Assembly (NCBI RefSeq): GCF_025685605.1
Contig: NZ_JAGTUT010000001.1
Span: 1,984,001-2,048,000 of the forward strand
Origin: Granulicella arctica
GTDB taxonomy: Bacteria > Acidobacteriota > Terriglobia > Terriglobales > Acidobacteriaceae
DNA: 64,000 nt
Reading direction: 5' to 3'
Part shown: in pieces, positions 17,087 through 25,482 of the stretch
Position numbering within the stretch: the stretch's first letter is position 1
Layout of the letters: every line of letters starts with the position of its first letter
Notes under the pieces: generated by a model
Told to the model about the DNA's origin: nothing
The model's input: only the letters and a program-made list of their open reading frames with translations
Databases searched by the model: none
Made by a program: the position numbers and the translations under genes

Positions 17087-18142
17087 ATGGGGTTGCAGAT
17101 GGGGTTCCGTGTCTCGATTGTGCGGGCGATGCTACGGTGCGGCGCTTGCGTTCTGCTGGCGGGTGCGGCGTTCGCGCAGGACGAGCCGACGATGACGCTC
17201 CATGCGTATGCGGACCTGGTCCAGATGCCGGTGCTGGTGCTTGATTCCCAGCGGGGACGGCTGCCGACGGTCGATATGACGCGGTTTCGGATGACGCTGA
17301 ACTCGGGGCCGCCGTTTCGGCCGACCCATGTGCGGCTTGAGGGAGACGATCCGATCGAGATGGCCATCCTGATCGATAGCGATCAGCGGCGTAATCGGCT
17401 GCTGTTGGAGATGGCACGAGGTGTCGCCTCGATGGTGACGGAGTCGCTTGGACCGCAGGATAAGGTCGTGGTGTACGTGCTGGATTGTGGGGGGATTCGC
17501 CACTCGATTCACCTTCCGGTTGAGCGAAAGCAGATCGAAGAGGCGATCAAGATGCTGCTGGTTCACCAGCCTCTTGCGGCCGATGCGAGGCAGGATGCGA
17601 AGGCCTGCAAGGCTCCTCCTCATCTGTGGAGCGCGATGGCGTACACGGTGCGGGAGCTTTCGACATCGCCGGGGCGGCGGGTGCTGCTCGCGGTGAGCGA
17701 CGGGCAGGATGGGGGTAGCTCGGTCCCGTGGCAGGCGCTGAAGGATCTTGCGACGCGGGGTAGTGTTGCTGTCTTCAGCCTCGCGACGAATGAGCAGCAG
17801 CCGTTACGCTTTCTGGAAACGGACGACCATATGGCGATGGTTTGCGAGTTCAGCGGGGGGCTGCGCCTTTGGAGCACGGATTACGATCTTCAGCGCAAGT
17901 TGCGGGAGTTCGTGCGGATGCTTCGGGAGCGATACATCCTCGACTTTCCTCGACCGAAACGTAGTCCGGCGGGGACGGTCGGGGTACAGGTGACGCTGGG
18001 CGAGTCTCAGGTGTTTATTCGCGCATCCGGAGTTTCATTTCCGCTTGCGGATGACAAACTGCTGGCCGATCCGACGACTGTTCCCTCGGACCCGACGCGC
18101 GCGCCTGAGGTTGGGTCGCGGCGGGTGTTGAAGTCGCAATGA
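17087..18142 (+). CDS. VWFA-related secreted protein, copy 1
   Basis: 351 residues with a signal peptide (about 1-30, AGAAFAQ). It shows the acidobacterial VWFA-related domain layout: an N-terminal beta segment (LHAYADLVQMPVLVLDSQRG), then the Rossmann-like VWA core. The expected MIDAS D-x-S-x-S reads DSDQR at about residues 97-101, so the metal site looks degraded. The C-terminus RAPEVGSRRVLKSQ is shared with the next gene. Its stop overlaps the next start (ATGA), so the two are translationally coupled tandem paralogs. The molecular role of the family is unknown. Confidence 0.75.
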   Translation: MGLQMGFRVSIVRAMLRCGACVLLAGAAFAQDEPTMTLHAYADLVQMPVLVLDSQRGRLPTVDMTRFRMTLNSGPPFRPTHVRLEGDDPIEMAILIDSDQRRNRLLLEMARGVASMVTESLGPQDKVVVYVLDCGGIRHSIHLPVERKQIEEAIKMLLVHQPLAADARQDAKACKAPPHLWSAMAYTVRELSTSPGRRVLLAVSDGQDGGSSVPWQALKDLATRGSVAVFSLATNEQQPLRFLETDDHMAMVCEFSGGLRLWSTDYDLQRKLREFVRMLRERYILDFPRPKRSPAGTVGVQVTLGESQVFIRASGVSFPLADDKLLADPTTVPSDPTRAPEVGSRRVLKSQ

Positions 18143-19221
18143 TGGTCCTTGCGACGTTGTGCCGGGGCTGCATCGTATTTGCCCTGCTCCTCCTGATGGA
18201 GGTTGGTCTGGGCTTTGGGCAGAGTGAAGTGGCGAGCGGCACAACGAATGATGGCTTGATGACGCTACATGCGTATGTGGATCTCGTGCAGATTCCGGTG
18301 CTGGTGCTTACACCGCAGCGGAAGCCGATGCGGTCATTCGATCCTCGCAAGATTGTGGTCAGCCTGAACTCTGGCCGGCCGTTTGCGCCATCTCATGTGC
18401 GCCTGGAGGGAGACGATCCACTTACGGTGGCCATCCTGGTCGACACACATGAAGGGGATAACGAGCTGTTGCCGGGCCTTGCGGATGCGATTGATTCGCT
18501 GGTGCCGACGTCTTTGCGGCCACAGGATACGGTTGCAGTCTACGGAATTAACTGTGGACTGGTGCGGTATGCGAGGAGTCGAAGCGCCGAGGGAGATTGG
18601 CTCAGGCATGCAGTGGAGGATGCTGCGGCGCACAAAGGGGAAAAACCCATCCGTGCGATTGAGGCGCCACGGAGTCCGGGCGATTGTGAGCATTACGCGC
18701 ATCTCTGGAACTCCATGGCGTATCTCGTGAAGGAGCTTTCGACGCTGCCTGGTCGGCGCGTCATCCTGGCTGTCAGCAAGGGAGGCGATGGCGGAAGCCC
18801 GATGGAATGGCCGGACCTGAGGATCTATGCGACGAGCCAGGGCGTAACCATCTTTGGGCTCGCTCCCTCAGACGGCAACCGCAACTTAGTGAAGGAGGCG
18901 CGTGAAACTCTTGCGGCTGTGAGCGAACTTAGCGGTGGGCTGACGATGCGGAGTTCGGCCAGCGAGCTTCCGGAGGTGCTCAAGGGGTTCGTGGGCATGC
19001 TTCGCGGTCGATACATTATCGATTTCCCGCGTCCGGTAAGCAGTGAGCCCGGAAGGATCGACATCCTGGTTTCATTGGCGAAGCAATCAGCATTCGTGCG
19101 CTCTTCGGGGATCTCATTTCCGATCGCTGATCCGAAGCTGCGAACTGACCCGAACACGGTACCCTCTGACCCGACGCGCGCGCCTGAGATTGGGTCGCGG
19201 CGGGTGCTGAAGGCGCAGTAG
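18139..19221 (+). CDS. VWFA-related secreted protein, copy 2
   Basis: 360 residues, a paralog of the preceding gene. The order of blocks is the same (MTLHAYVDLVQIPVLVLTPQ, HVRLEGDDP, LWNSMAYLVKELSTLPGRRV, GRYIIDFPRP) and the C-terminus is nearly identical (RAPEIGSRRVLKAQ). It has a signal peptide of about 30 residues. The MIDAS region reads DTHEGDN instead of D-x-S-x-S, so the metal site is again lost. It starts inside the stop of copy 1. It ends 7 bp before the convergent accD stop. Confidence 0.75.
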   Translation: MMVLATLCRGCIVFALLLLMEVGLGFGQSEVASGTTNDGLMTLHAYVDLVQIPVLVLTPQRKPMRSFDPRKIVVSLNSGRPFAPSHVRLEGDDPLTVAILVDTHEGDNELLPGLADAIDSLVPTSLRPQDTVAVYGINCGLVRYARSRSAEGDWLRHAVEDAAAHKGEKPIRAIEAPRSPGDCEHYAHLWNSMAYLVKELSTLPGRRVILAVSKGGDGGSPMEWPDLRIYATSQGVTIFGLAPSDGNRNLVKEARETLAAVSELSGGLTMRSSASELPEVLKGFVGMLRGRYIIDFPRPVSSEPGRIDILVSLAKQSAFVRSSGISFPIADPKLRTDPNTVPSDPTRAPEIGSRRVLKAQ

Positions 19222-19228
19222 AAGAGGC

Positions 19229-20080
19229 TTAGGGGGTTGGCTGGTCGGTCATCCAGGTGAGGCTCTGGGCAAGATAGGACTTCATATCTTTGCGAAGGAC
19301 GATGGCGTCGAGAAAGCCGTGGGCGAGGAGGAATTCGCTGCGCTGGAAGCCCTCGGGGAGCTTCTGGCGGATCGTCTGCTCGATGACGCGGGGGCCTGCA
19401 AAGCCGATCAGGGCACCGGGTTCGGCGATGTTGAGGTCACCCAGCATGGCGAAGCTGGCGGTGACGCCGCCGGTGGTGGGGTCGGTCATGACGGAGATGT
19501 AGGGAACCTTTGCATCGTCGAGTCGAGCCAGTCCGGAGGAGATCTTGGCGAGCTGCATGAGCGACGCGATGCCCTCCATCATGCGGGCTCCACCGGAGGC
19601 GGCGACGATGATGAGCGGGTGGCGCGTGGCGAGCGAGCGGTCGATGGCGCGGGCGATGGTTTCGCCCACGACGGCACCCATGCTGCCGCCGATGAAGGCG
19701 TACTCCATCACGCTGAGGACTACGGGATGAGGACCGAGGAGGCCGGTGGCATTGATGATGGCGTCGTTGAGGCCGGTCTTCTTTCGGGCTTCTTCGAGGC
19801 GGCGCTTGTAGGGTTTGAGGTCTGTGAACTTGAGGGGGTCGGTGGAGAGAAGTCCGAGATCGACGAGTTCGTAGCCGGGCTCGAGGAGATTATCGATGCG
19901 GCTGCGGGCGTCGAAGCGGAAGTGGTAGCCGCACTTGGGACAGACCTGGAGGTTGGCGGTGAGGTCAGCCTTGAAGATGGGCTGTCCGCAGGCTCCGCAT
20001 TTCGTCCAGAGGCCTTCGGTGCGGACGGTCTTCTCGGCGTCATTGATGATCGCGTGATCTTCGCGCTTGAACCAGGTCAT
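19229..20080 (-). CDS. accD: Acetyl-CoA carboxylase carboxyltransferase subunit beta
   Basis: 283 residues from MTWFKREDHAII, the family start, with GGGAAGG upstream. The four-cysteine zinc ribbon (CGACG then CPKCG, about 28-50) precedes the carboxyltransferase core with GGSMGAVVGE, ASGGARMMEG and DPTTGGVTAS. With AccA it moves carboxyl from biotin to acetyl-CoA to make malonyl-CoA. No other acc gene is nearby, as is common for accD. Confidence 0.96.
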   Translation of the reverse strand: MTWFKREDHAIINDAEKTVRTEGLWTKCGACGQPIFKADLTANLQVCPKCGYHFRFDARSRIDNLLEPGYELVDLGLLSTDPLKFTDLKPYKRRLEEARKKTGLNDAIINATGLLGPHPVVLSVMEYAFIGGSMGAVVGETIARAIDRSLATRHPLIIVAASGGARMMEGIASLMQLAKISSGLARLDDAKVPYISVMTDPTTGGVTASFAMLGDLNIAEPGALIGFAGPRVIEQTIRQKLPEGFQRSEFLLAHGFLDAIVLRKDMKSYLAQSLTWMTDQPTP

Positions 20081-20275
20081 GCTTGGTGTGCCCTTCCCGA
20101 CGTACTGGACCATTGTAATCGGGCGGAGGGCGGGAGGGGGCAACGCGTGCCATGGAAGGTAAAAAGTGGCTTGCTGTCATCCGCATGCAGCAAGCCACTG
20201 AGGCTAGATCGAATATTTCCCTAACTTCGCCTCACCTGGTTAACGACGGATACCTTCAGGTGGATTCGGCAGGGA

Positions 20276-21955
20276 TTATGCGAGGGTGAGTTGAAGAGTG
20301 GTGACGCTGGCCGCGGGGAAGGTGTGCACGAGGCGGCCCTGCGTCGGGGCTCCAGTGGTGGCGGGGACGGGGTGAACGGCGTTGGGATGGTCGAAGACGT
20401 TATGGTCGTGGATGTTGGCGGAGACCAGAACGGTTGCCTTGACGTTGGCAATAGTCATGCCGCCGAGATTGATTTCGGTGGTCATGGGGCGGTCGAGGTG
20501 AGGATTGACGACGGAAAGGGTGACGGTTTTACCGTTCATCGAAGCGGAGCCGCTAAGACCGGCGAGGCGGGTGATGGGGGCGGTAGAGCCTACGGTGCTG
20601 TTACCGCCTACGGGCGAGAGGGTGGCGAGAGTATTGGTGATGGAGGGCGCGGCGAACTCGACCCGGAGAGCCTTCGCTCCGCGATGCGGCATATACATCT
20701 GGAAGACGTGGAAGGTGGGGGTGACGGTGAACTTGTCCTCGCGGGCGAGCATGAGGGAGTGGATGCAGTTGATGGACTGGGCGACGTTGGCCATGGCCAT
20801 CTTGTCGGCATGGCGCTGGAAGATATCGAGCGTGATGCCGGTGAGGAGAGCGTCGCGCATGGTGGATTGCTGCGAGAGATTGTAGTTGGGGCCGATCTCG
20901 GTGGACTTGCCGTACCAGGCGCCCCACTCATCTACGACGAGCTTGACCTTGTGGCGGGTGTCGACCTCGCCGAGAGCCTCCCAGTGGTGGTTGATGACGT
21001 TCTCCATATAGCTGCCGCGGGTGAGGAGATCGTAGTGGGTGGCATCGTCGAACTGGAGGGCGTCGCCGTGGGCAAAGTGGATGGCGTCGCCGGAGGTGTA
21101 GTAGTGGACGGAGAGGCCGTAGGGGAGGTGGTCGGCGGTGATGGACTTCATGACGCCGCGGGTCCAGGCGATGTCGTCGCCGTTGGGGCCGCAGGCGATG
21201 AGCTTCAGTTCGGGGCGGGCGCTGGGCTCGGCTCCGGCGGCGGGCTGGTCGCCCTGGCGGGGGTACCAGGTGGTGAAGCGCCGCCAGGCTTCGCCATACT
21301 CCTCGGGGGTCTGGTTGCCACCGCAGCCCCAGCTTTCGTTGCCGACGCCCCAGAACTGGACGTTGTACGGCTCCTTGTCCCCGTTCGCAGCGCGCTCGTT
21401 CGCGAGAGCGTTGCCGATTCCGGGAGCGGAGTTGCAGTACTCGATCCACTGATAAAAGTCTTTTGCGGGCAGGGCGCGGAGGTCGCCGGCGAGATAGGGC
21501 GCACAGCCGATGGCGCGGCAGGTCTCCATAAATTCGTGGGTGCCGTAGCGGTTGGTGTCTTCCTGATCCCAGAAGGCGGCGCGCTGCGGGCGCTTTGAGG
21601 CGGGTCCGATGCCGTCGCGCCAGTCGTAGGATTCGGCAAAGCAGCCGCCGGGCCATCGAAGGACGGGGGCCTGGACGGCCTTCATGGCGTCGATGAAGGC
21701 TTTGCGGATGCCGTTGACGTTGGCGATCTTCGACTTCTCGCCTACCCAGACACCGTCGTAGATCACGCCGCCGAGCTGCTCAATGAAGTGAGAGTAGATC
21801 TCGGGAGCGATGGTGGCGATGGGTTCGGAGGGAAGGATCTCGATGTGGGCGTCGACCTGGGTGGCGGTCTGCGAGAGTAAGCGTTTTCCTGAAAGCGCCA
21901 GCGAGGTGGCGGTCAGCGTAGAGGTCTGGAGGAAGCGGCGGCGCGTGGTGCTCAT
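20276..21955 (-). CDS. Alpha-L-arabinofuranosidase, GH51, Tat-exported
   Basis: 559 residues from MSTTRRRFLQTSTLTATSLA, a twin-arginine signal peptide. The GH51 barrel shows RWPGGCFAESYDW (about 90-102), the acid/base in FWGVGNESWGCGG (Glu at about 200) and the nucleophile in VVDEWGAWYG (Glu at about 320). A C-terminal beta-sandwich completes the usual length. It removes arabinose side chains from arabinoxylan or arabinan in the periplasm. It pairs in function with the broken GH54 gene at 10.4 kb. The GH51 gene is intact. Confidence 0.92.
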   Translation of the reverse strand: MSTTRRRFLQTSTLTATSLALSGKRLLSQTATQVDAHIEILPSEPIATIAPEIYSHFIEQLGGVIYDGVWVGEKSKIANVNGIRKAFIDAMKAVQAPVLRWPGGCFAESYDWRDGIGPASKRPQRAAFWDQEDTNRYGTHEFMETCRAIGCAPYLAGDLRALPAKDFYQWIEYCNSAPGIGNALANERAANGDKEPYNVQFWGVGNESWGCGGNQTPEEYGEAWRRFTTWYPRQGDQPAAGAEPSARPELKLIACGPNGDDIAWTRGVMKSITADHLPYGLSVHYYTSGDAIHFAHGDALQFDDATHYDLLTRGSYMENVINHHWEALGEVDTRHKVKLVVDEWGAWYGKSTEIGPNYNLSQQSTMRDALLTGITLDIFQRHADKMAMANVAQSINCIHSLMLAREDKFTVTPTFHVFQMYMPHRGAKALRVEFAAPSITNTLATLSPVGGNSTVGSTAPITRLAGLSGSASMNGKTVTLSVVNPHLDRPMTTEINLGGMTIANVKATVLVSANIHDHNVFDHPNAVHPVPATTGAPTQGRLVHTFPAASVTTLQLTLA

Positions 21956-22132
21956 GGGGAGGGATCTCCGAGGGGCAGAACCAGAGTATAGATTGTGGTT
22001 GTTGTTGGGAATGGCAGAGCGCGTTTCCGACAAGGCAGATGCGTTCTTCAGACTGTGAAAGGTCGGTAACAATCTTATTCTGCGTCGTTTAAAAACAATC
22101 CATTTACTTTGGAGATGCGTCAGAATAGCTAT

Positions 22133-23521
22133 ATGCAGCCCTATTCTTGTGTTTTCGGAGCCTGTCGAGGGCTTCTTGTCTGTCTGGTTTTGTGTGTCCT
22201 GGCTGGTTGCGGCGGAAACGTTGGTACCAGCTCTCAATTAGTGACCGCCACATCGGTGCCGACGAGCCCGAAGTGGGTGGGTGCCTGGGGAGTGGCTCCG
22301 ACCAATTTGACGGACACGGGTGGCTCCGAACAGACCTACCGTTTTCTGATCTATCCAACAGTCGGCGGAACCAAGGAGAGGCTGAAGTTTTCAAATTTCT
22401 ATGGAACTGCGCCCGTGACTATTGGAGCCGGTCGGCTTTCCATTGGCAAAGACGGTTCACCATCGATTGACGCCGCGAACGATGTAAAGCTGACCTTCAA
22501 TGGAGGTTCCACGAGCGTAACGATTCAGCCGGGTCAGACGGTTGTCTCCGATACGGTCAATCTCACGTACAGCTATGGGCAGACGCTGGCAGTCTCGATG
22601 TATCTACGTGGAACGTTTCCATCGTTAAGCCGGCACAATGCCCTGTTTAATCAGAACTATCAAAATGCTTCAAGCGCTGGAGACGCAACCACCGACGTTA
22701 CGGGAGCGGCATTTACGGAGAGCCAGGCGGACTGGCTGTTGCTGAGCGGCATGGATGTCTACGGTCCGTACCAGGGAACAGTGGTCCTGTTCGGGAGCTC
22801 GACGACGGATGGCTTCCACTCAAACTACGGTCACACCCAGTCCTACCCGGCGCAGAACGCGCCTGTGGTCGGACAGCACACCAGTCGCATTTCGGATTGG
22901 CTCGCCAAGGCACTGAACGCCAATGGCTACCAGATCGGCGTATTGAACGAGGGAATACCCGGCAACATGATTACGGACCCAAGCAGCACGAATACCAATC
23001 CTCTACCCTCCGGGGTCCGGCGCTTCAGCCGCGATGTGGTTGCGCAGTCCAACGTAATTGCTGTCGTCAGCTACTTTGGGGCGATCGATCTGCGGTCCTC
23101 GGACTGCACATCGGCCAACGCGATCGAAGCAGCTACTCAGAACCTGATTACGGCTGCAGGGGCGGCGAAGCTGCCACTATTCCTGGCAACGCTTCCCCCT
23201 TCCGCCTTCTGCACCAATCCGGCACAGCCTTACTATGGGCTGATACCAACCCCTGCCGATCCGTACGCCGGTGGCGAGACAGGTTCCGTCAACGGATCAG
23301 AGCAGCAGCGGATTGCCTTCAACCAGTGGATTCGCTCGACAGGCGCGGGGCTTGCTGGTGTGGCGGGGATCGCGGATATCGATAAGGCGCTCGCCGATCC
23401 GGCAAGACAGGATTTCATGCTACCCCTCTATAACTCTGGCGATAACTACCATCCGAATGGTGCCGGATATCAAGCGGCTGCGGGCGCAATTCCAACCCAT
23501 TTGTTTATTCCACTCCCATAA
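22133..23521 (+). CDS. SGNH-hydrolase-type lipoprotein, copy 1
   Basis: About 462 residues from ATG at 22133 (MQPYSCVFGACRGLL); ATG at 22115 and TTG at 22109 are possible starts, and the GGAG at 22111 fits none perfectly. A lipoprotein signal ends LAGC. A beta-sandwich-like half precedes the SGNH half, which has nucleophile block VLFGSSTTDG (about 218-227), an Asn-Gly region NEGIPGN, and the C-terminal DxxH block GDNYHPNGAGY. Such enzymes are esterases or carbohydrate deacetylases. It is paralogous to the next gene. Confidence 0.8.
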   Translation: MQPYSCVFGACRGLLVCLVLCVLAGCGGNVGTSSQLVTATSVPTSPKWVGAWGVAPTNLTDTGGSEQTYRFLIYPTVGGTKERLKFSNFYGTAPVTIGAGRLSIGKDGSPSIDAANDVKLTFNGGSTSVTIQPGQTVVSDTVNLTYSYGQTLAVSMYLRGTFPSLSRHNALFNQNYQNASSAGDATTDVTGAAFTESQADWLLLSGMDVYGPYQGTVVLFGSSTTDGFHSNYGHTQSYPAQNAPVVGQHTSRISDWLAKALNANGYQIGVLNEGIPGNMITDPSSTNTNPLPSGVRRFSRDVVAQSNVIAVVSYFGAIDLRSSDCTSANAIEAATQNLITAAGAAKLPLFLATLPPSAFCTNPAQPYYGLIPTPADPYAGGETGSVNGSEQQRIAFNQWIRSTGAGLAGVAGIADIDKALADPARQDFMLPLYNSGDNYHPNGAGYQAAAGAIPTHLFIPLP

Positions 23522-23591
23522 CGGAAAAACTGTCACGACGAAATCGTGAACTGACCCGCAACTTTCGACGGAACTTGCCGTCAATAGGTGA

Positions 23592-25004
23592 ATGCCCACC
23601 CTCGCCGTTGATTCGTCCTGCCTGAAGCGTTCGTACTGCCTTACGATTCTGATCGGGTTTGCACTGCTGACTGGATGTACGAGCTACAGCAACTCTGTTG
23701 TCGTGCCGGTAACCACGGTGAAGGCTACACCGAAGTGGGTGGTCTCATGGGGGGCATCTCCTGAGAACAACCTGTCTTCAACGACGAACCAGGGAGGCTC
23801 GGAACAAAGTTATCGATGGCTCTTTTCGCCAACTGTTGCCGGCACCCAGGAGAGGGTTCACTTTTCGAACTTCTTTGGGACAACTCCCCTTACGATCGGT
23901 GCGGCGCGACTGGCGGTCAGCACAAACGATACAGCGGCAATTGATACAGCGCACGACTCAGCCCTGACCTTCGCGGGAGCGGCAAGCGTCACAATCCCGC
24001 CCGGCGGAGCGGTCGTCTCCGATCCCGTAAATGTGACGTATCTCTTCGGACAGAAGCTCGCAGTCTCCATGTACCTGACCGGAACCTATGGCCCGTTGAC
24101 GCACCACAATGCTGAGTTTCAAACGAGCTATGTCTCTCCGTCCAACTCCGGAAATGTGACGGGTGATGCCTCGGGCGCGGCTTTCACGCAGACTACCGCA
24201 GAGTGGTTCCTCCTCAGCGAGGTGGATGTTTACGGTCCTTATCAAGGAACGGTTGTTCTGTTTGGCAGTTCTTCGATCGATGGGCATGCGTCGAACTACG
24301 GCAACGCGAATTCTTATCCGGTGCTGAACGCCCCAGTTGCGGGTCAAGATAGTGACCGGCCTTCAGATTGGCTGGCTCGTCAGCTAGTGTCGGCGGGGTA
24401 CAACATGGGCGTCTCGAACGCTGGCGTATCCGCAGATCCGGCAGGTCCAAATAGCGGAGCTACGCCGGCCAAAGGTGTCGCGGATGGTATTGACCGTGAA
24501 GCGCGCGATGTCTTCTCCCAACCTGGAATTACGACAATGATCACCTACATTGGTGCTGTCGATATTAAGTCGTCCGACTGCAAGTCGGCTCCTGAGGTCG
24601 AAGCTTCGCTGATGCAGATCATCAGCGCGGCCGCGGCGCAAAATATTCGAGTCATTGTCGGAACATTGCCACCATCGACCTTCTGTCAGAACTCCGCAGC
24701 GGCGAACTTCGGACCCTCCCCTTCGACGGCTGCACCCTATGCGGGCGGAGCGACGCCGGGACCAATCAATCCGGGCGAGACACAACGCATGCTTGTGAAT
24801 ACGTGGATTCGTTCGACAGCGGTAAATCTACCAGGAGTGGTGGGGATTGCGGACTTTGCAAAGGTTCTGACAGACCCGGCGAATCCCAGCTTCCTCATTC
24901 CGAACATCAACTCGGGCGATAATAATCATCCTAATGGCCCTGGGTATAGCGTGCAGTCCTCGGCGATTCCGCTGAACCTGGTTCTGCCTCCCGCTACGAA
25001 CTAA
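23592..25004 (+). CDS. SGNH-hydrolase-type lipoprotein, copy 2
   Basis: 470 residues, a tandem paralog of the previous gene 70 bp away. The lipobox is LLTGC at about residues 26-30. The conserved layout is the same: nucleophile block VLFGSSSIDG, then SNAGVSADPAGP in place of NEGIPGN, and DxxH block GDNNHPNGPGY near the end. A putative esterase of the cell surface. The oxyanion-hole Gly/Asn block differs between the copies, which suggests divergent substrates. Confidence 0.8.
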   Translation: MPTLAVDSSCLKRSYCLTILIGFALLTGCTSYSNSVVVPVTTVKATPKWVVSWGASPENNLSSTTNQGGSEQSYRWLFSPTVAGTQERVHFSNFFGTTPLTIGAARLAVSTNDTAAIDTAHDSALTFAGAASVTIPPGGAVVSDPVNVTYLFGQKLAVSMYLTGTYGPLTHHNAEFQTSYVSPSNSGNVTGDASGAAFTQTTAEWFLLSEVDVYGPYQGTVVLFGSSSIDGHASNYGNANSYPVLNAPVAGQDSDRPSDWLARQLVSAGYNMGVSNAGVSADPAGPNSGATPAKGVADGIDREARDVFSQPGITTMITYIGAVDIKSSDCKSAPEVEASLMQIISAAAAQNIRVIVGTLPPSTFCQNSAAANFGPSPSTAAPYAGGATPGPINPGETQRMLVNTWIRSTAVNLPGVVGIADFAKVLTDPANPSFLIPNINSGDNNHPNGPGYSVQSSAIPLNLVLPPATN

Positions 25005-25035
25005 GAGTCCGGGACTCACTCGAATGAGAGAGCTC

Positions 25036-25091
25036 CTAAGAACTTAGTTGACAGATTTCTGAAGACTGGCGTAGTGTCCTAATCAGTTAGG
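25036..25091 (+). promoter_or_regulatory. BlaI-type operator and promoter
   Basis: Two short inverted repeats, CTAAGAACTTAG (25036-25047) and CCTAATCAGTTAGG (25078-25091), flank a promoter-like TTGACA (25048-25053) with a weak TAGTGT 18 bases later. Their halves share the CTAAG/CTTAG or CCTAA/TTAGG core. The second overlaps the ribosome-binding site GGAG. This placement fits autorepression by the BlaI-family protein encoded next. Confidence 0.65.
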
Positions 25092-25101
25092 AGACACGCT
25101 C

Positions 25102-25482
25102 ATGGGTGATCAGGAAAAAGAGACGCTGACGAAGCTGGAGCTGCAGATTATGCAGGTGATCTGGCGGATGGGAACAAGCAGTGTCAGTGCGGTGCAGGAG
25201 GGGCTTGAGCAGCAGCTTGCCTACACAACTGTTCAGACAATGTTGAACATTCTGGCGCGTAAGGGCAAGTTGACGCGCTCGCTACGGGGGCGGGCGTTTG
25301 AGTACAGCGCAACCGTCACTGAGGCGAAGGCGTTGAGCCACGCGGTGCGCGACCTGGTGGACCGGATGTTCGGTGGGTCGAACGAAGAGCTCGTTATGAG
25401 CCTGATCAAGAGCAAGCAGATCGACGCGAAGCTGATTGCGAAGTTGAGCAAGCGGATGGACGAGGAAGGCGGCGGCGAATGA
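25102..25482 (+). CDS. BlaI/MecI-family transcriptional repressor
   Basis: 126 residues: a winged-helix domain (LTKLELQIMQVIWRMG, then YTTVQTMLNILARKG, about 8-65) and a C-terminal dimerisation helix region. Family proteins bind palindromes and are cleaved when a partner M56 protease senses a signal. Its stop overlaps the M56 gene start (ATGA), so they are one operon. Candidate operators lie immediately upstream. Confidence 0.92.
   Translation: MGDQEKETLTKLELQIMQVIWRMGTSSVSAVQEGLEQQLAYTTVQTMLNILARKGKLTRSLRGRAFEYSATVTEAKALSHAVRDLVDRMFGGSNEELVMSLIKSKQIDAKLIAKLSKRMDEEGGGE

Noticed and set aside
19319..20224. Long plus-strand frame opposite accD
   Set aside because: Antisense shadow of a strongly conserved gene; very Gly/Asp/Glu rich as expected of a shadow.
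20291..21598. 435-codon plus-strand frame opposite the GH51 gene
   Set aside because: Gly/Val/Asp-rich antisense shadow; no start context and no family sense.
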